Assembly: GCA_964452085.1 (NCBI GenBank)
Contig: CAYVKL010000004.1
Span: forward strand, 255,028-319,027
Direction: 5' to 3'
Origin: Methanobacterium sp964452085
GTDB lineage: Archaea; Methanobacteriota; Methanobacteria; Methanobacteriales; Methanobacteriaceae
DNA: 64,000 nucleotides
Shown: positions 1 to 7,217 of the stretch, piece by piece
Position numbering within the stretch: the stretch's first letter is position 1
How the letters are laid out: each line of letters starts with the position of its first letter
Program-made: the position numbers and the translations under genes
The notes under the pieces: model-generated
What the model saw: the letters and a program-made list of their open reading frames with translations, nothing else
Told to the model about the DNA's origin: nothing
The model's database searches: none

Positions 1-1010
1 TCCATGGATAGTTTAGAATCAGATGACTTAGTCCCCTTATGGTAATTATCAAGCACGTCATCATCATGGCGTTCCAGTCCAGACATTATCCAGTAATTAC
101 CAGCTTTTCTCATTTTAGGTATATTCTCCTGATATTTTATAATATCATCACTTCTGGCCTGAAGAAACCACGTAATATCATCAGAAAGTCCCCTGTTGAT
201 GAGTTCATCACACATTTCAGTGGTTCTTTTCCCCAAGCCAAAATTATCATCAGTGAGCCATAAAAAAGTAATTCCATATTCTGTGTAAATATGTTCCATT
301 TCATCAGCGATTCTTTCTGGAGATTTAGATCTCCATTTACCACCCCAATGTTCCCATTGTGAGCAGAATGTACATTTATGGGGGCATCCACGGGATGCTT
401 CCACCATAGCATACCCTGCACCCTTATATGCCATCATTTTGAAGTTATATTTCTTCATATGATCTTCCACAAAATGATAACCAGGGAAAGGCAAATCATC
501 CAGATTACCAATAAAAGGACGTGTCGGGTTGTGAATGATTTTATCATTATTTCTAAAGGAAAGCCCTTTAACATCCAAAAGAGATTTTTCTTCATCTAAA
601 GATTTTACAAGTTCGAATAAGGTTATTTCTCCCTCTCCACGAACCACCAAATCAATTTCAGGATAATTCTTCAAACTTTCATCAGCCAGGGCTGTGAAAT
701 GCTGACCACCCACAACAGTTTTAATATCAGGGTTAACTTTTTTGGCAATTTCAATTGTTCTCAGTACAGTAAATGTATTGCAAGTTGCCAGTGCACTGGA
801 TACAACTACATCTGGCTCTGCCGATTCAATGTGCCTTTGTAGTTTACTCCAACCATAATCCATTGCCTGAGAATCTAAAACCTCTATATCCCAATTTTTA
901 TTTTGAGACTCTAAGTAGGCTGCTAATTGAAGTATTCCCAATGGTGGGGGCATGTATTCTCCCATTACAAACCAGAAGACCTTGGGCGGTTCAATAAATA
1001 ATACTTTCAT
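1..1010 (-). CDS. B12-binding/radical SAM protein, C-terminus cut off by window edge
   Basis: The frame starts at ATG 1010 (MKVLFIEPPK) and stays open to base 1, so about 336 N-terminal residues are visible and the end is missing. The first ~140 residues look like a cobalamin-binding-type Rossmann domain (PPPLGILQLAAYLE, then VVGGQH). The radical SAM signature follows as SRGCPHKCTFCSQW, i.e. CxxxCxxC for the 4Fe-4S cluster, with WIMSGLE further on, a typical position of the family's substrate-side strand. Such proteins carry out radical methylation, cyclisation or rearrangement chemistry, and the substrate cannot be told here. No partner gene is visible downstream because of the edge. Family assignment is firm; function is open. 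Confidence 0.85.
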   Translation of the reverse strand, partial: MKVLFIEPPKVFWFVMGEYMPPPLGILQLAAYLESQNKNWDIEVLDSQAMDYGWSKLQRHIESAEPDVVVSSALATCNTFTVLRTIEIAKKVNPDIKTVVGGQHFTALADESLKNYPEIDLVVRGEGEITLFELVKSLDEEKSLLDVKGLSFRNNDKIIHNPTRPFIGNLDDLPFPGYHFVEDHMKKYNFKMMAYKGAGYAMVEASRGCPHKCTFCSQWEHWGGKWRSKSPERIADEMEHIYTEYGITFLWLTDDNFGLGKRTTEMCDELINRGLSDDITWFLQARSDDIIKYQENIPKMRKAGNYWIMSGLERHDDDVLDNYHKGTKSSDSKLSM

Positions 1011-1205
1011 GGTTTTTAAATCCCCTTAAATGTTTTAATTCCCTTTTATCTTTTTTTGAATTCAATGGCTGATAAATTAAGAAATATACATTTATGAATT
1101 TAGTAAAAGTCTATTATTCTAATTAAATTAACTTAATTTCTAACTAAATCAACTAAATTTTATTCATCCCCACAGTTATTGAAATTTTTTTCAAATGAGT
1201 ACTGT

Positions 1206-1895
1206 TTATTCAGATGATTCCTGCCAACTGTAACGTTCTTCTTTCCAGGGATCTCCATGATTATGATATCCATTGGATTCCCAGAATCCTCTCTTATCTT
1301 CAGATAAGAATTCCAGTCCAGTAACCCATTTAGCACTTTTCCAGAAATATAACCTGGGAACAACTAATCGTACCGGACCCCCATGTTTAGATGTTAAATT
1401 TTTTCCATTATGCATAGTAGCCAGCACCACGTCATCTGCAAAAAAATCTTCTAAAGTGAGGTTTGTGGTGAAATTTTTATGTGCATGTACCAGCACGTAT
1501 TTGGCTTCAGGGAGTATGTTAACCACTTCTTTAATGGTAGATGTGCTTATACCATCCCAGAGGTTATTGAGTTTAGACCAGGTTGTAACACAGTGTATAT
1601 CCGAGAAAACTTTAACCTTAGGCAGACTCATAAACTCTTTAAAACTTAATTCTTTTTCTTCTTCAACTAAACCCCATATTTTAAAGTTCCAATTGGGAAA
1701 ATCTGTTTTAGGAACTGAACCAGCATGGAGAACAGGCCAACTTTTATCTTCATGTTGACCAGGAGGAATTCGGACCTCTCTTTTGGTATCTGGACTGATG
1801 ATTATATTTTCATCCCGCAAAATAGATTCAATAGATTCTTGGTCCAGATTTGTACTTTTATTGCCTTTAAAGATATTTCTTAAGGTGTTTTTCAT
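1206..1895 (-). CDS. Sulfite-oxidase-like molybdopterin-binding oxidoreductase
   Basis: About 229 residues with the fold of the sulfite oxidase/YedY molybdopterin domain. The region from about residue 55 (FKIWGLVEEE) through the conserved Cys in IHCVTTWSK, the probable metal ligand, to KHGGPVRLVVPRLYFWKSAKW matches the short cytoplasmic single-domain members (YuiH-like) rather than haem-containing sulfite oxidases. No signal peptide or TAT motif is seen, so it probably acts in the cytoplasm. I chose ATG 1895 because GGTGGT sits just upstream; a GTG at 1904 lies inside that site. Physiological substrate is unknown. It stands alone, with no molybdenum cofactor gene beside it. Confidence 0.85.
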   Translation of the reverse strand: MKNTLRNIFKGNKSTNLDQESIESILRDENIIISPDTKREVRIPPGQHEDKSWPVLHAGSVPKTDFPNWNFKIWGLVEEEKELSFKEFMSLPKVKVFSDIHCVTTWSKLNNLWDGISTSTIKEVVNILPEAKYVLVHAHKNFTTNLTLEDFFADDVVLATMHNGKNLTSKHGGPVRLVVPRLYFWKSAKWVTGLEFLSEDKRGFWESNGYHNHGDPWKEERYSWQESSE

Positions 1896-2010
1896 TTTTA
1901 CCACCAGATTTCTGTTTAAATAAATATCTGAAAATTAAAGGGAAAAAAATCTTTTAAAAATCAATAGAATGGAATATTTTGCGTAGGTATAAATTAGTAA
2001 GTCCAGAAAT

Positions 2011-2586
2011 TTAGTAAGTCCAGACAGGAATTTCCCTCCACTTTGCATTAAAAGTCTTTAATGTTTGAATTATGAGCGATGAGTTAAAACGGTCCACCAT
2101 TAAAACTCCTTTTCCTAATTTCTCAGCATTAATTTTACTAACAATACCAGGATATTCCTTAACAATTCGCTGCCCATCTTTCTTGTAAGTGGATATTCCA
2201 CCATATAAAGCACGGTTTAATTTATTCCTATCATTTTGATTCATTTGAGTGGTGTCATAGGACAGGATTACGCGTGACTTTAATTTAAGACTTTCTGCTG
2301 TGACATCAACTGCTTTACCATGAAGGAGAACTCCTTCTCCACTCATTGCAGCTTTAAGTTCTGGATTGTTGCCCAACTCATCGAGAGTAATTTGTTTAAT
2401 TCTAAACTTATTTGTTACCAGGCCATCAACCTTTTTTGTGGCTGATTCGGATTTATTAGAATAAATAACAAGCAAATCTATATTATTTAAAATTTTTGAA
2501 GCTGCTGCACCAGGATAAACAACAGAACTGACCCCTTTTACTTTTTTTATTTCTTTAGTTAGCTCAAAAGCGACTTTAAAGTCCAT
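2011..2586 (-). CDS. Conserved archaeal protein of unknown function, possibly nucleotidyltransferase-related
   Basis: A 191-residue soluble protein starting at ATG 2586, chosen because AAAGGAG lies about 9 bases upstream; an upstream ATG at 2625 has no such site. The N-terminal half alternates strands and helices (VDGLVTNKFRIKQITLDEL). A central GVLLHGKAVDV followed by LSYDTTQMNQNDRNKLNRALYGG and a C-terminal GVLMVDR resemble archaeal proteins that end in a small strand-rich domain. The LLHG stretch resembles the edge of some nucleotidyltransferase folds, but no GS...DxD catalytic signature is present, so catalysis is not claimed. It has its own promoter region and no operon partner. Confidence 0.7.
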   Translation of the reverse strand: MDFKVAFELTKEIKKVKGVSSVVYPGAAASKILNNIDLLVIYSNKSESATKKVDGLVTNKFRIKQITLDELGNNPELKAAMSGEGVLLHGKAVDVTAESLKLKSRVILSYDTTQMNQNDRNKLNRALYGGISTYKKDGQRIVKEYPGIVSKINAEKLGKGVLMVDRFNSSLIIQTLKTFNAKWREIPVWTY

Positions 2587-2774
2587 TAGCCCCTTCTCCT
2601 TTGGAATTAGTTCTATAATTATCAAATAAATTTGATAAAAAAGTACATTTTATTTTAACTGTTATATTGATACACTAAACATAAGTAGTTTTCATTATTA
2701 TTTTTCAGGAGCAAAAAAAATTATAATTAAGGAAACTATTTTATACCAATATCATAATCAACCATAATTCTATA

Positions 2775-2826
2775 TCTATAATCTATAATCTATAATCTAT
2801 AATCTATAATCTATAATCTATAATCT
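2775..2826. repeat. Heptanucleotide tandem repeat (TCTATAA)n
   Basis: Seven perfect copies of TCTATAA occupy 2775-2823, followed by a partial copy that supplies the stop codon of the trmO gene read from the other strand. The array is entirely A/T/C on this strand and could expand by slippage. Confidence 0.95.
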
Positions 2827-3229
2827 AGGGACAATCTATTTCAGGCCAAAATGGCTTTATATCAATCACCGGTGAATTGTCAAGAGCGTCTAACCATCTT
2901 ACAGTTAAAACATTTCCTTCAATTTTCACCAGTTCCACCATGCACACTCCAAGCGGATTGGGTCTGACTGGAGCTCTGGTTGAAAAAACACCCCTTTTTT
3001 CAGTTTTTCCATGTGGAATTACCTTTAGAGAAGATGGTTCTGCACGGTCCATCCAGTAAATAACTATAAGGTTGGGACAGTCAAGAAGACCTTCCAGACC
3101 TTCCAAGTAATCCTCTAAAATAGTGATTCTGCTTAAATCATTGGAAAATCTTCCTTGATGAGGAGAACCTTTTTTTATCTTATAAGGAGAGTTAACAACT
3201 CCAATTGTTTTTAGTTTAATTAATTTCAT
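2825..3229 (-). CDS. trmO: tRNA (N6-threonylcarbamoyladenosine37-N6)-methyltransferase TrmO (TsaA/UPF0066)
   Basis: A 134-residue single-domain TsaA/TrmO protein, the usual archaeal length. Family signatures are GSPHQGRFSNDLSRI near the N-terminus, LEGLEGLLDCPNLIVIYWMD in the middle and the diagnostic STRAPVRPNPLGVCMVEL. The family methylates t6A37 of ANN-decoding tRNAs using S-adenosylmethionine. Start ATG 3229 (MKLIKLKTIG) is preceded by GGGGTGG; a longer frame to 3289 lacks an SD site and family similarity. The stop codon lies in a heptamer tandem repeat, so the C-terminal end could change with repeat slippage. The upstream region carries three copies of an 11-bp direct repeat. Confidence 0.9.
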   Translation of the reverse strand: MKLIKLKTIGVVNSPYKIKKGSPHQGRFSNDLSRITILEDYLEGLEGLLDCPNLIVIYWMDRAEPSSLKVIPHGKTEKRGVFSTRAPVRPNPLGVCMVELVKIEGNVLTVRWLDALDNSPVIDIKPFWPEIDCP

Positions 3230-3337
3230 TAAAAAACCACCCCAATCCATACAAAAAATCTTGATTATTGAACAGCAATATGAAAACAATAATTAAATGT
3301 ATTTTTTTTTATTGACTTGAATTAGATGTTAGATATT

Positions 3338-3370
3338 AGTCCAAATATAGTCCAAATATAGTCCAAATAT
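3338..3370. repeat. Three tandem copies of an 11-bp direct repeat
   Basis: AGTCCAAATAT occurs three times head to tail (3338, 3349, 3360), 109-141 bases upstream of the trmO start. Iteron-like spacing of one helical turn could allow a regulator to bind, but it may be simple slippage. Confidence 0.85.
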
Positions 3371-3495
3371 TAGTTTAATTGCAATAAATTGGTTTAAGAT
3401 TAATTTGGAATTAATTCAAAATAAAGTTAACCCTACGATTTTAAATAAATATAAATTTGTAGAATAGTCAATAATCGAATATTTAAAGTTTATAC

Positions 3496-3605
3496 ATCAA
3501 TGGAGAACCCCGCAGGGATTATTTGAATGGGGAGTTTTGGTTGGGCCCTGCGGGTATAATTTTAGGGAGGCAAATAGTAGATATTGCTATTGCTTCTCCA
3601 TTGAT
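3496..3605. ncRNA. Candidate structured RNA with three-way junction
   Basis: A 110-base element in a 640-base gap between genes. Outer stem 3496-3507 pairs perfectly with 3594-3605 (12 bp). Inner stem 3509-3517 pairs perfectly with 3546-3554 (9 bp, G/C-rich). A third hairpin, about 3569-3577 with 3587-3593, pairs with one bulged A. The whole forms a closed three-way junction. It is much richer in G and C than its flanks, as structured RNAs of AT-rich archaea are. Strand is unresolved; a good TATA box at 3650-3657 would serve the minus strand, where the junction linker reads TGCCTCCC, complementary to SD sites. No protein-like frame explains the pairing. A miniature transposon with 12-bp inverted ends is the main alternative; I see no target duplication. 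Confidence 0.55.
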
Positions 3606-3647
3606 CGTGGTTTAATAAAGTATTTGCACATCAAACTTAGATATCAT

Positions 3648-3658
3648 CCTTTATATAG
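3648..3658 (-). promoter_or_regulatory. Probable TATA box for the structured RNA on the minus strand
   Basis: Minus-strand CTATATAAAGG is close to the archaeal TATA consensus. Its centre lies about 48 bases from the outer stem of the 3496-3605 element, so initiation about 25 bases downstream of the box would start transcription roughly 20 bases before the stem. No gene begins nearby on this strand. Confidence 0.35.
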
Positions 3659-3872
3659 ATTACGGAGACCTAAAAAATATTATATTGCAATATTAAGGAA
3701 TAATAACAAAAAAATCCACCCTTGCTAATTTTTTTAACAGATAATATTTTTGATGAACACTACCCAGATTCAATTGATTGCAGAACATATATTATGATTT
3801 CTTAGATATGATGGTAGAAATAAGCACTGCTAGACTATAACATCGAAAAATAATCTTTACCTGAATCAATTA

Positions 3873-4325
3873 TTACTGGGGGTTTATGAGTAATGTTGCC
3901 ACATAAACGCCTATTGTTTCATTAACAGAAGGGTATGGATCTACTTTGACTAATTTAACATTGTATCCATTAACATTTGTCTGACTCTGAGTTTGATTGG
4001 AGTTTAATGTGAGATTGAAAGTTTCATTGGTTTGATTATTTTGAAAACTAAAAACTGCTTTAACCTGACCCGGCCAAACACATACTGCTCCTTCAGGGCA
4101 TCTGGAATCTTCAGTAACATTTAAAAAAGTAATTGATATATTATCAGAATTAAAGACTGCTGTTTGGTTAATTTTAATTTGAAAATTTTTATTAAAAGAG
4201 GCATCAACTGGAGTATTCTGGGTTTTATTAGCTTCAGAAGGTAAAGGATAATATAAAACTCCCAAAACTATAATTATTATCACAAATACCAACATTATGG
4301 ATGAATATAATGTTTTTTGTTTCAT
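3873..4325 (-). CDS. Membrane-anchored extracellular protein of unknown function
   Basis: 150 residues. An N-terminal hydrophobic segment (about residues 9-26, LVFVIIIIVLGVLYY) acts as signal anchor; the rest is an Asn/Thr/Gln-rich exposed domain with many N-glycosylation sequons (NQT, NIS, NVT, NET, NLT). It contains the motif DSRCPEGAVCVWPGQV, a Cys pair found in small exported proteins of bacteria and archaea and likely to form a disulfide. No catalytic motif. It stands alone. The exported location is well supported; the role is unknown. Confidence 0.75.
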   Translation of the reverse strand: MKQKTLYSSIMLVFVIIIIVLGVLYYPLPSEANKTQNTPVDASFNKNFQIKINQTAVFNSDNISITFLNVTEDSRCPEGAVCVWPGQVKAVFSFQNNQTNETFNLTLNSNQTQSQTNVNGYNVKLVKVDPYPSVNETIGVYVATLLINPQ

Positions 4326-4555
4326 TTCTCTATTGAATTAGATTTAAGATTTTATAAAATTACCAATCTTTAAATTGGTTAACAACTTATGGATCAATCT
4401 AATTTATAAAAAGATATGTTTATTGGCCATTAGTATTTCTTCGTTAAAATCTTTTTACTTATGAAACTATAACTAAAGGCAATCTTTAATGATTTTACTT
4501 TAATAATACATCTAATCCTAAACAAAAAGTATTAAGGTAAACCGAAATTTATTGT

Positions 4556-4714
4556 TTAATTTCCGGTTTTACTCTTAGTTTTGTCATCACCCAGAATTTT
4601 TTTAATATTACGAAGTCTTTCATCATTTATGGAAGGTCTAGTTGATTCTTCGGGAGAATTAGTTCGTGATTTTCCAAAAATATTTTCACCCCCTAAAGAA
4701 TATAATTTTTTCAC
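4556..4714 (-). CDS. Small hydrophilic protein, 52 residues, hypothetical
   Basis: A GTG-started frame (MKKLYSLGGENIFGK...) of 52 codons between two larger minus-strand genes. It is charged and Ser/Asn/Lys-rich, with a likely amphipathic helix near the end (ERLRNIKKILGDD), and codon use resembles that of real genes nearby. AAGGT lies close upstream of the GTG, a weak SD. The stop region overlaps a hairpin (4541-4567) that could end transcription. No family recognised. Other frames here are closed. Confidence 0.5.
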   Translation of the reverse strand: MKKLYSLGGENIFGKSRTNSPEESTRPSINDERLRNIKKILGDDKTKSKTGN

Positions 4715-4852
4715 TTAACCTTAAAACTTCATGTGACTATATTCACAAAGAATTTTTTTAATAAATATGATTATCTATATTTAATTTTATTTTCGTCTCC
4801 AGTCATCCCGAAATGATTTAAATGCTTATTAAAAAAATAAGAATTATTTTAA

Positions 4853-6049
4853 TCAATATATCTGGCACATTAATTCTTCAGGGGGTTCTCTGAATGATAA
4901 TATTACTTTTAAAATACATAAAAGAGTTAATATTCCTAGAATTAAGAATCCTGGAAGTATTGAACCTAAAAAACCAGTGATAATTACCAGGAATATAATG
5001 ATGTAATATGGTATTCTAAAATAAAGTAAAACTTTGCTTTGGCACTCCTGCCAGTTGAATGATGATAAAAATATAAAACTCAATGAAAAGAATGCTAAAG
5101 CAAGAGAGAAACATAAAAGCCATATTTCACCGGATTCCATAATTCCCATGTTGGAGTATATTACTTGCTTTATCCCTATTGCCGTGCCTGCAATTCCTAC
5201 TAAGAGTGGAAAGTGTGCGTAAAGCCATAATTGATATCTGCCAATATTTTCTCCTTTTTCTTCCACTCTGGCCTCAGCACCTCTGGCTTCTTCAAAATAT
5301 CCCCACCATATACTGAATGCTACTAAGAGGCCAAGAATGCAAATAATTCCATTACTTAAATTTAAACCCAATGTCCCAATTAAATAAACAACTCCCACCA
5401 CTGCTTCTCCTATGAGGATTATGGTTAAAAGTCCAAACCTTTCTGGAAGGTGAGAAGGATGGAGAGGGAATTTTTGTTGCAATTTACCTGCAGTTAAGGG
5501 TGTTGCCAGATCCACAGCAATGGCCAGGCACCAGAGAACAAAACGCCAGGGTGAAGGTACAAAAGCAGAGATTACCCATAAAATAGCTGCTAATCCAAAT
5601 CCAATGGCGTAGTGCCGGGTTAGTGGGCTTGTTTCAGGGATGCTTCTACCTGCTATTAGATATTCAGCCACAAGCATAAACCTTAATAATGCATAAGAAA
5701 GAGCAAAAGCAGGTCCTGTTGCACCTAAGGCATCTTTAGCATTGATGGCCATAAAAGCAACAACAATCATCTGGGCCATGGTGTAAAGCCTGTGCATAAC
5801 GTCATCAGTACCGAAACGACTGAGATATATGGTATGACCAAGCCAACCCCACCATATTGCAAAAAATAAAGGTATTGATTCGAGAAATGAAGTAAAAGAA
5901 TAATCATAAGTAATATCTAGTGCTAATAATGATATTGCGGCAACAAATATAAGATCAAATAATAATTCTAACCAATTAGCATGTCTTTCCTCTTCATCAT
6001 CTTCAAAATGTGATGTTAGAGGTTTTATGAGATCTTTTCTGAGTTTCAT
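4853..6049 (-). CDS. LtrA-like (low temperature requirement A) multi-pass membrane protein
   Basis: 398 residues with about 10-11 membrane segments. The family signature is at the N-terminus: HANWLELLFDLIFVAAISLLA, then AIWWGWLGHTIYLSRFGTDD. A later helix has ERFGLLTIILIGEAVVGVVY, again typical of LtrA (PF06772), followed by WWGYFEE. The family was named from a Listeria mutant unable to grow in the cold; the molecular activity is not established. ATG 6049 is followed directly by charged residues and then the conserved start; no clear SD is seen. Single-gene unit between long AT-rich gaps. Confidence 0.85.
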   Translation of the reverse strand: MKLRKDLIKPLTSHFEDDEEERHANWLELLFDLIFVAAISLLALDITYDYSFTSFLESIPLFFAIWWGWLGHTIYLSRFGTDDVMHRLYTMAQMIVVAFMAINAKDALGATGPAFALSYALLRFMLVAEYLIAGRSIPETSPLTRHYAIGFGLAAILWVISAFVPSPWRFVLWCLAIAVDLATPLTAGKLQQKFPLHPSHLPERFGLLTIILIGEAVVGVVYLIGTLGLNLSNGIICILGLLVAFSIWWGYFEEARGAEARVEEKGENIGRYQLWLYAHFPLLVGIAGTAIGIKQVIYSNMGIMESGEIWLLCFSLALAFFSLSFIFLSSFNWQECQSKVLLYFRIPYYIIIFLVIITGFLGSILPGFLILGILTLLCILKVILSFREPPEELMCQIY

Positions 6050-6532
6050 TTAAAACCCATACCGGATATTTAATATGGTAATTATTCATTAGGTCATTAA
6101 TAGGATTATTTAATTTTTAATGCCCGTTTAATCCTCAGTTCTGATATATCGCATGATTTAGCTATAAACCCCTTATTTAAATTTGTATTTAAATAGATAT
6201 TATATCTTTAAGTATAAATCCTAATTCAAGTATTTTAAAAATTTTATAGTAATTTGAAGTTTGCCTTATGAAATATTAGCTCTTGAAAATCTCAAACATT
6301 CCAATTAGATTATTTAGTACAGATATAATTAGAATAAACAAACATAAGAATTTTTTTTAATGGATTAGTACACAGATATATTTATTTATTCATTGTACAT
6401 ATATTTAAATACAATATTGCTACAAGAAGTAATAAGGTGAATTAAGGTGATTGTTAAAATTTAATTTTGTGTAAATTATTTATCAAAATTTAATTTGATT
6501 GACATAACAGAAACATCTGAATAGGTTATATT
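6050..6532. other. AT-rich intergenic region, promoter-like sequences only
   Basis: No convincing coding frame. ATATTTAAAT at 6401-6410 and AATTTAATTT near 6488 are TATA-like and either could start the RNA element at 6533-6611. Confidence 0.5.
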
Positions 6533-6611
6533 CATGCCTTTACACCGCCTCCGTAAAGAATGCATGGCAACAGTCACTGGGGTCTTAAGGCCTCAGAGAC
6601 TCACTTTTTTT
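6533..6611 (+). ncRNA. Candidate small RNA: two hairpins and a T-run terminator
   Basis: Hairpin 1: 6533-6537 pairs with 6562-6566 and 6538-6543 with 6553-6558, leaving a 9-base loop ACCGCCTCC and a 3-base bulge. Hairpin 2: 6572-6575 pairs with 6598-6601, and 6577-6584 pairs with 6589-6596 around loop TTAA, with one A-A mismatch. It is followed directly by a T-run from 6605, as in an intrinsic terminator. The element is G/C-rich in a very AT-rich gap. The next gene (6763) has its own TATA box near 6704-6715, so this looks like an independent transcript rather than a leader. Loop 1 contains CCTCC, the complement of an SD site, suggesting pairing with ribosome binding sites (inference). It lacks tRNA features. 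Confidence 0.55.
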
Positions 6612-6762
6612 ATTTTATTTTAAATAAATATTTTTTTTAAAGTTTAATTCATTTAATAAGTATTATAAGTTATTAATTAAACTTATAACCGCACATATAG
6701 GCTGATATTAAAATATAAAAATTTATTAATTATGGTGTTTTAAGATGGATTAGGATGATAAT

Positions 6763-7077
6763 ATGACTGAACACAATAAACAAAAATACACCAGTTCCAT
6801 GGATGTGAAGGATGAAAATGGAGACATCTTAGGGGCAGTTTGTGTAACGCCATCAAAGGAAATTGGCAAAAGAGACATTTTATTAATGGATGAAAGAACA
6901 GGCACACAATCCGTCAGAAGCACCACTGAACTGATTAACATGCTTTCCAAAAAGAAAGTCCCTTTTAACGAACGCAAACTAGTATTAGACTTTTTAGCTG
7001 AAAGACTCAGATTTTTAGAACAGGAATTAACCATAAACACTTTAAAATCATTAAATGGTGTTAAAGAAAATAAATAA
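6763..7077 (+). CDS. Conserved small protein of unknown function
   Basis: 104 residues, soluble and charged. The N-terminal half is strand-like (MDVKDENGDILGAVCVTPS...KRDILLMDERTGTQSVRS); the C-terminal half is helical (ERKLVLDFLAERLRFLEQEL) and may form a coiled coil or dimer helix. ATG 6763 follows AGGATGATA. It lies 140 bases upstream of a large sensor kinase on the same strand, but the kinase has a separate TATA-like sequence near 7170. No known family recognised. Confidence 0.7.
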   Translation: MTEHNKQKYTSSMDVKDENGDILGAVCVTPSKEIGKRDILLMDERTGTQSVRSTTELINMLSKKKVPFNERKLVLDFLAERLRFLEQELTINTLKSLNGVKENK

Positions 7078-7217
7078 TTCAACAAATCAAATAATAATCA
7101 ACAAGTGATAATTAAAGAATTCAAGATTTATAATTATAAAAAAAGTGTAATTTAAAAAATTAGTATTAGAAATATTATAAATAATTCATTAGTAGAAATT
7201 CGTTTTTCTTTATTATA

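Noticed and set aside
3537..3728. 63-codon plus-strand frame over the structured element
   Set aside because: Its first part is explained by base-paired stems, its make-up (Tyr/Arg/Ile-rich) is not protein-like and no SD precedes it.
4541..4567. Hairpin as terminator of the small gene at 4556-4714
   Set aside because: The pairing AACCG/CGGTT is short and its 3' flank on the minus strand is not a strong T-run; noted only in the gene entry.
6533..6611. tRNA or known riboswitch
   Set aside because: No T-arm TTC motif or acceptor stem; sequence does not match fluoride, cobalamin, TPP or purine riboswitch cores that I know.
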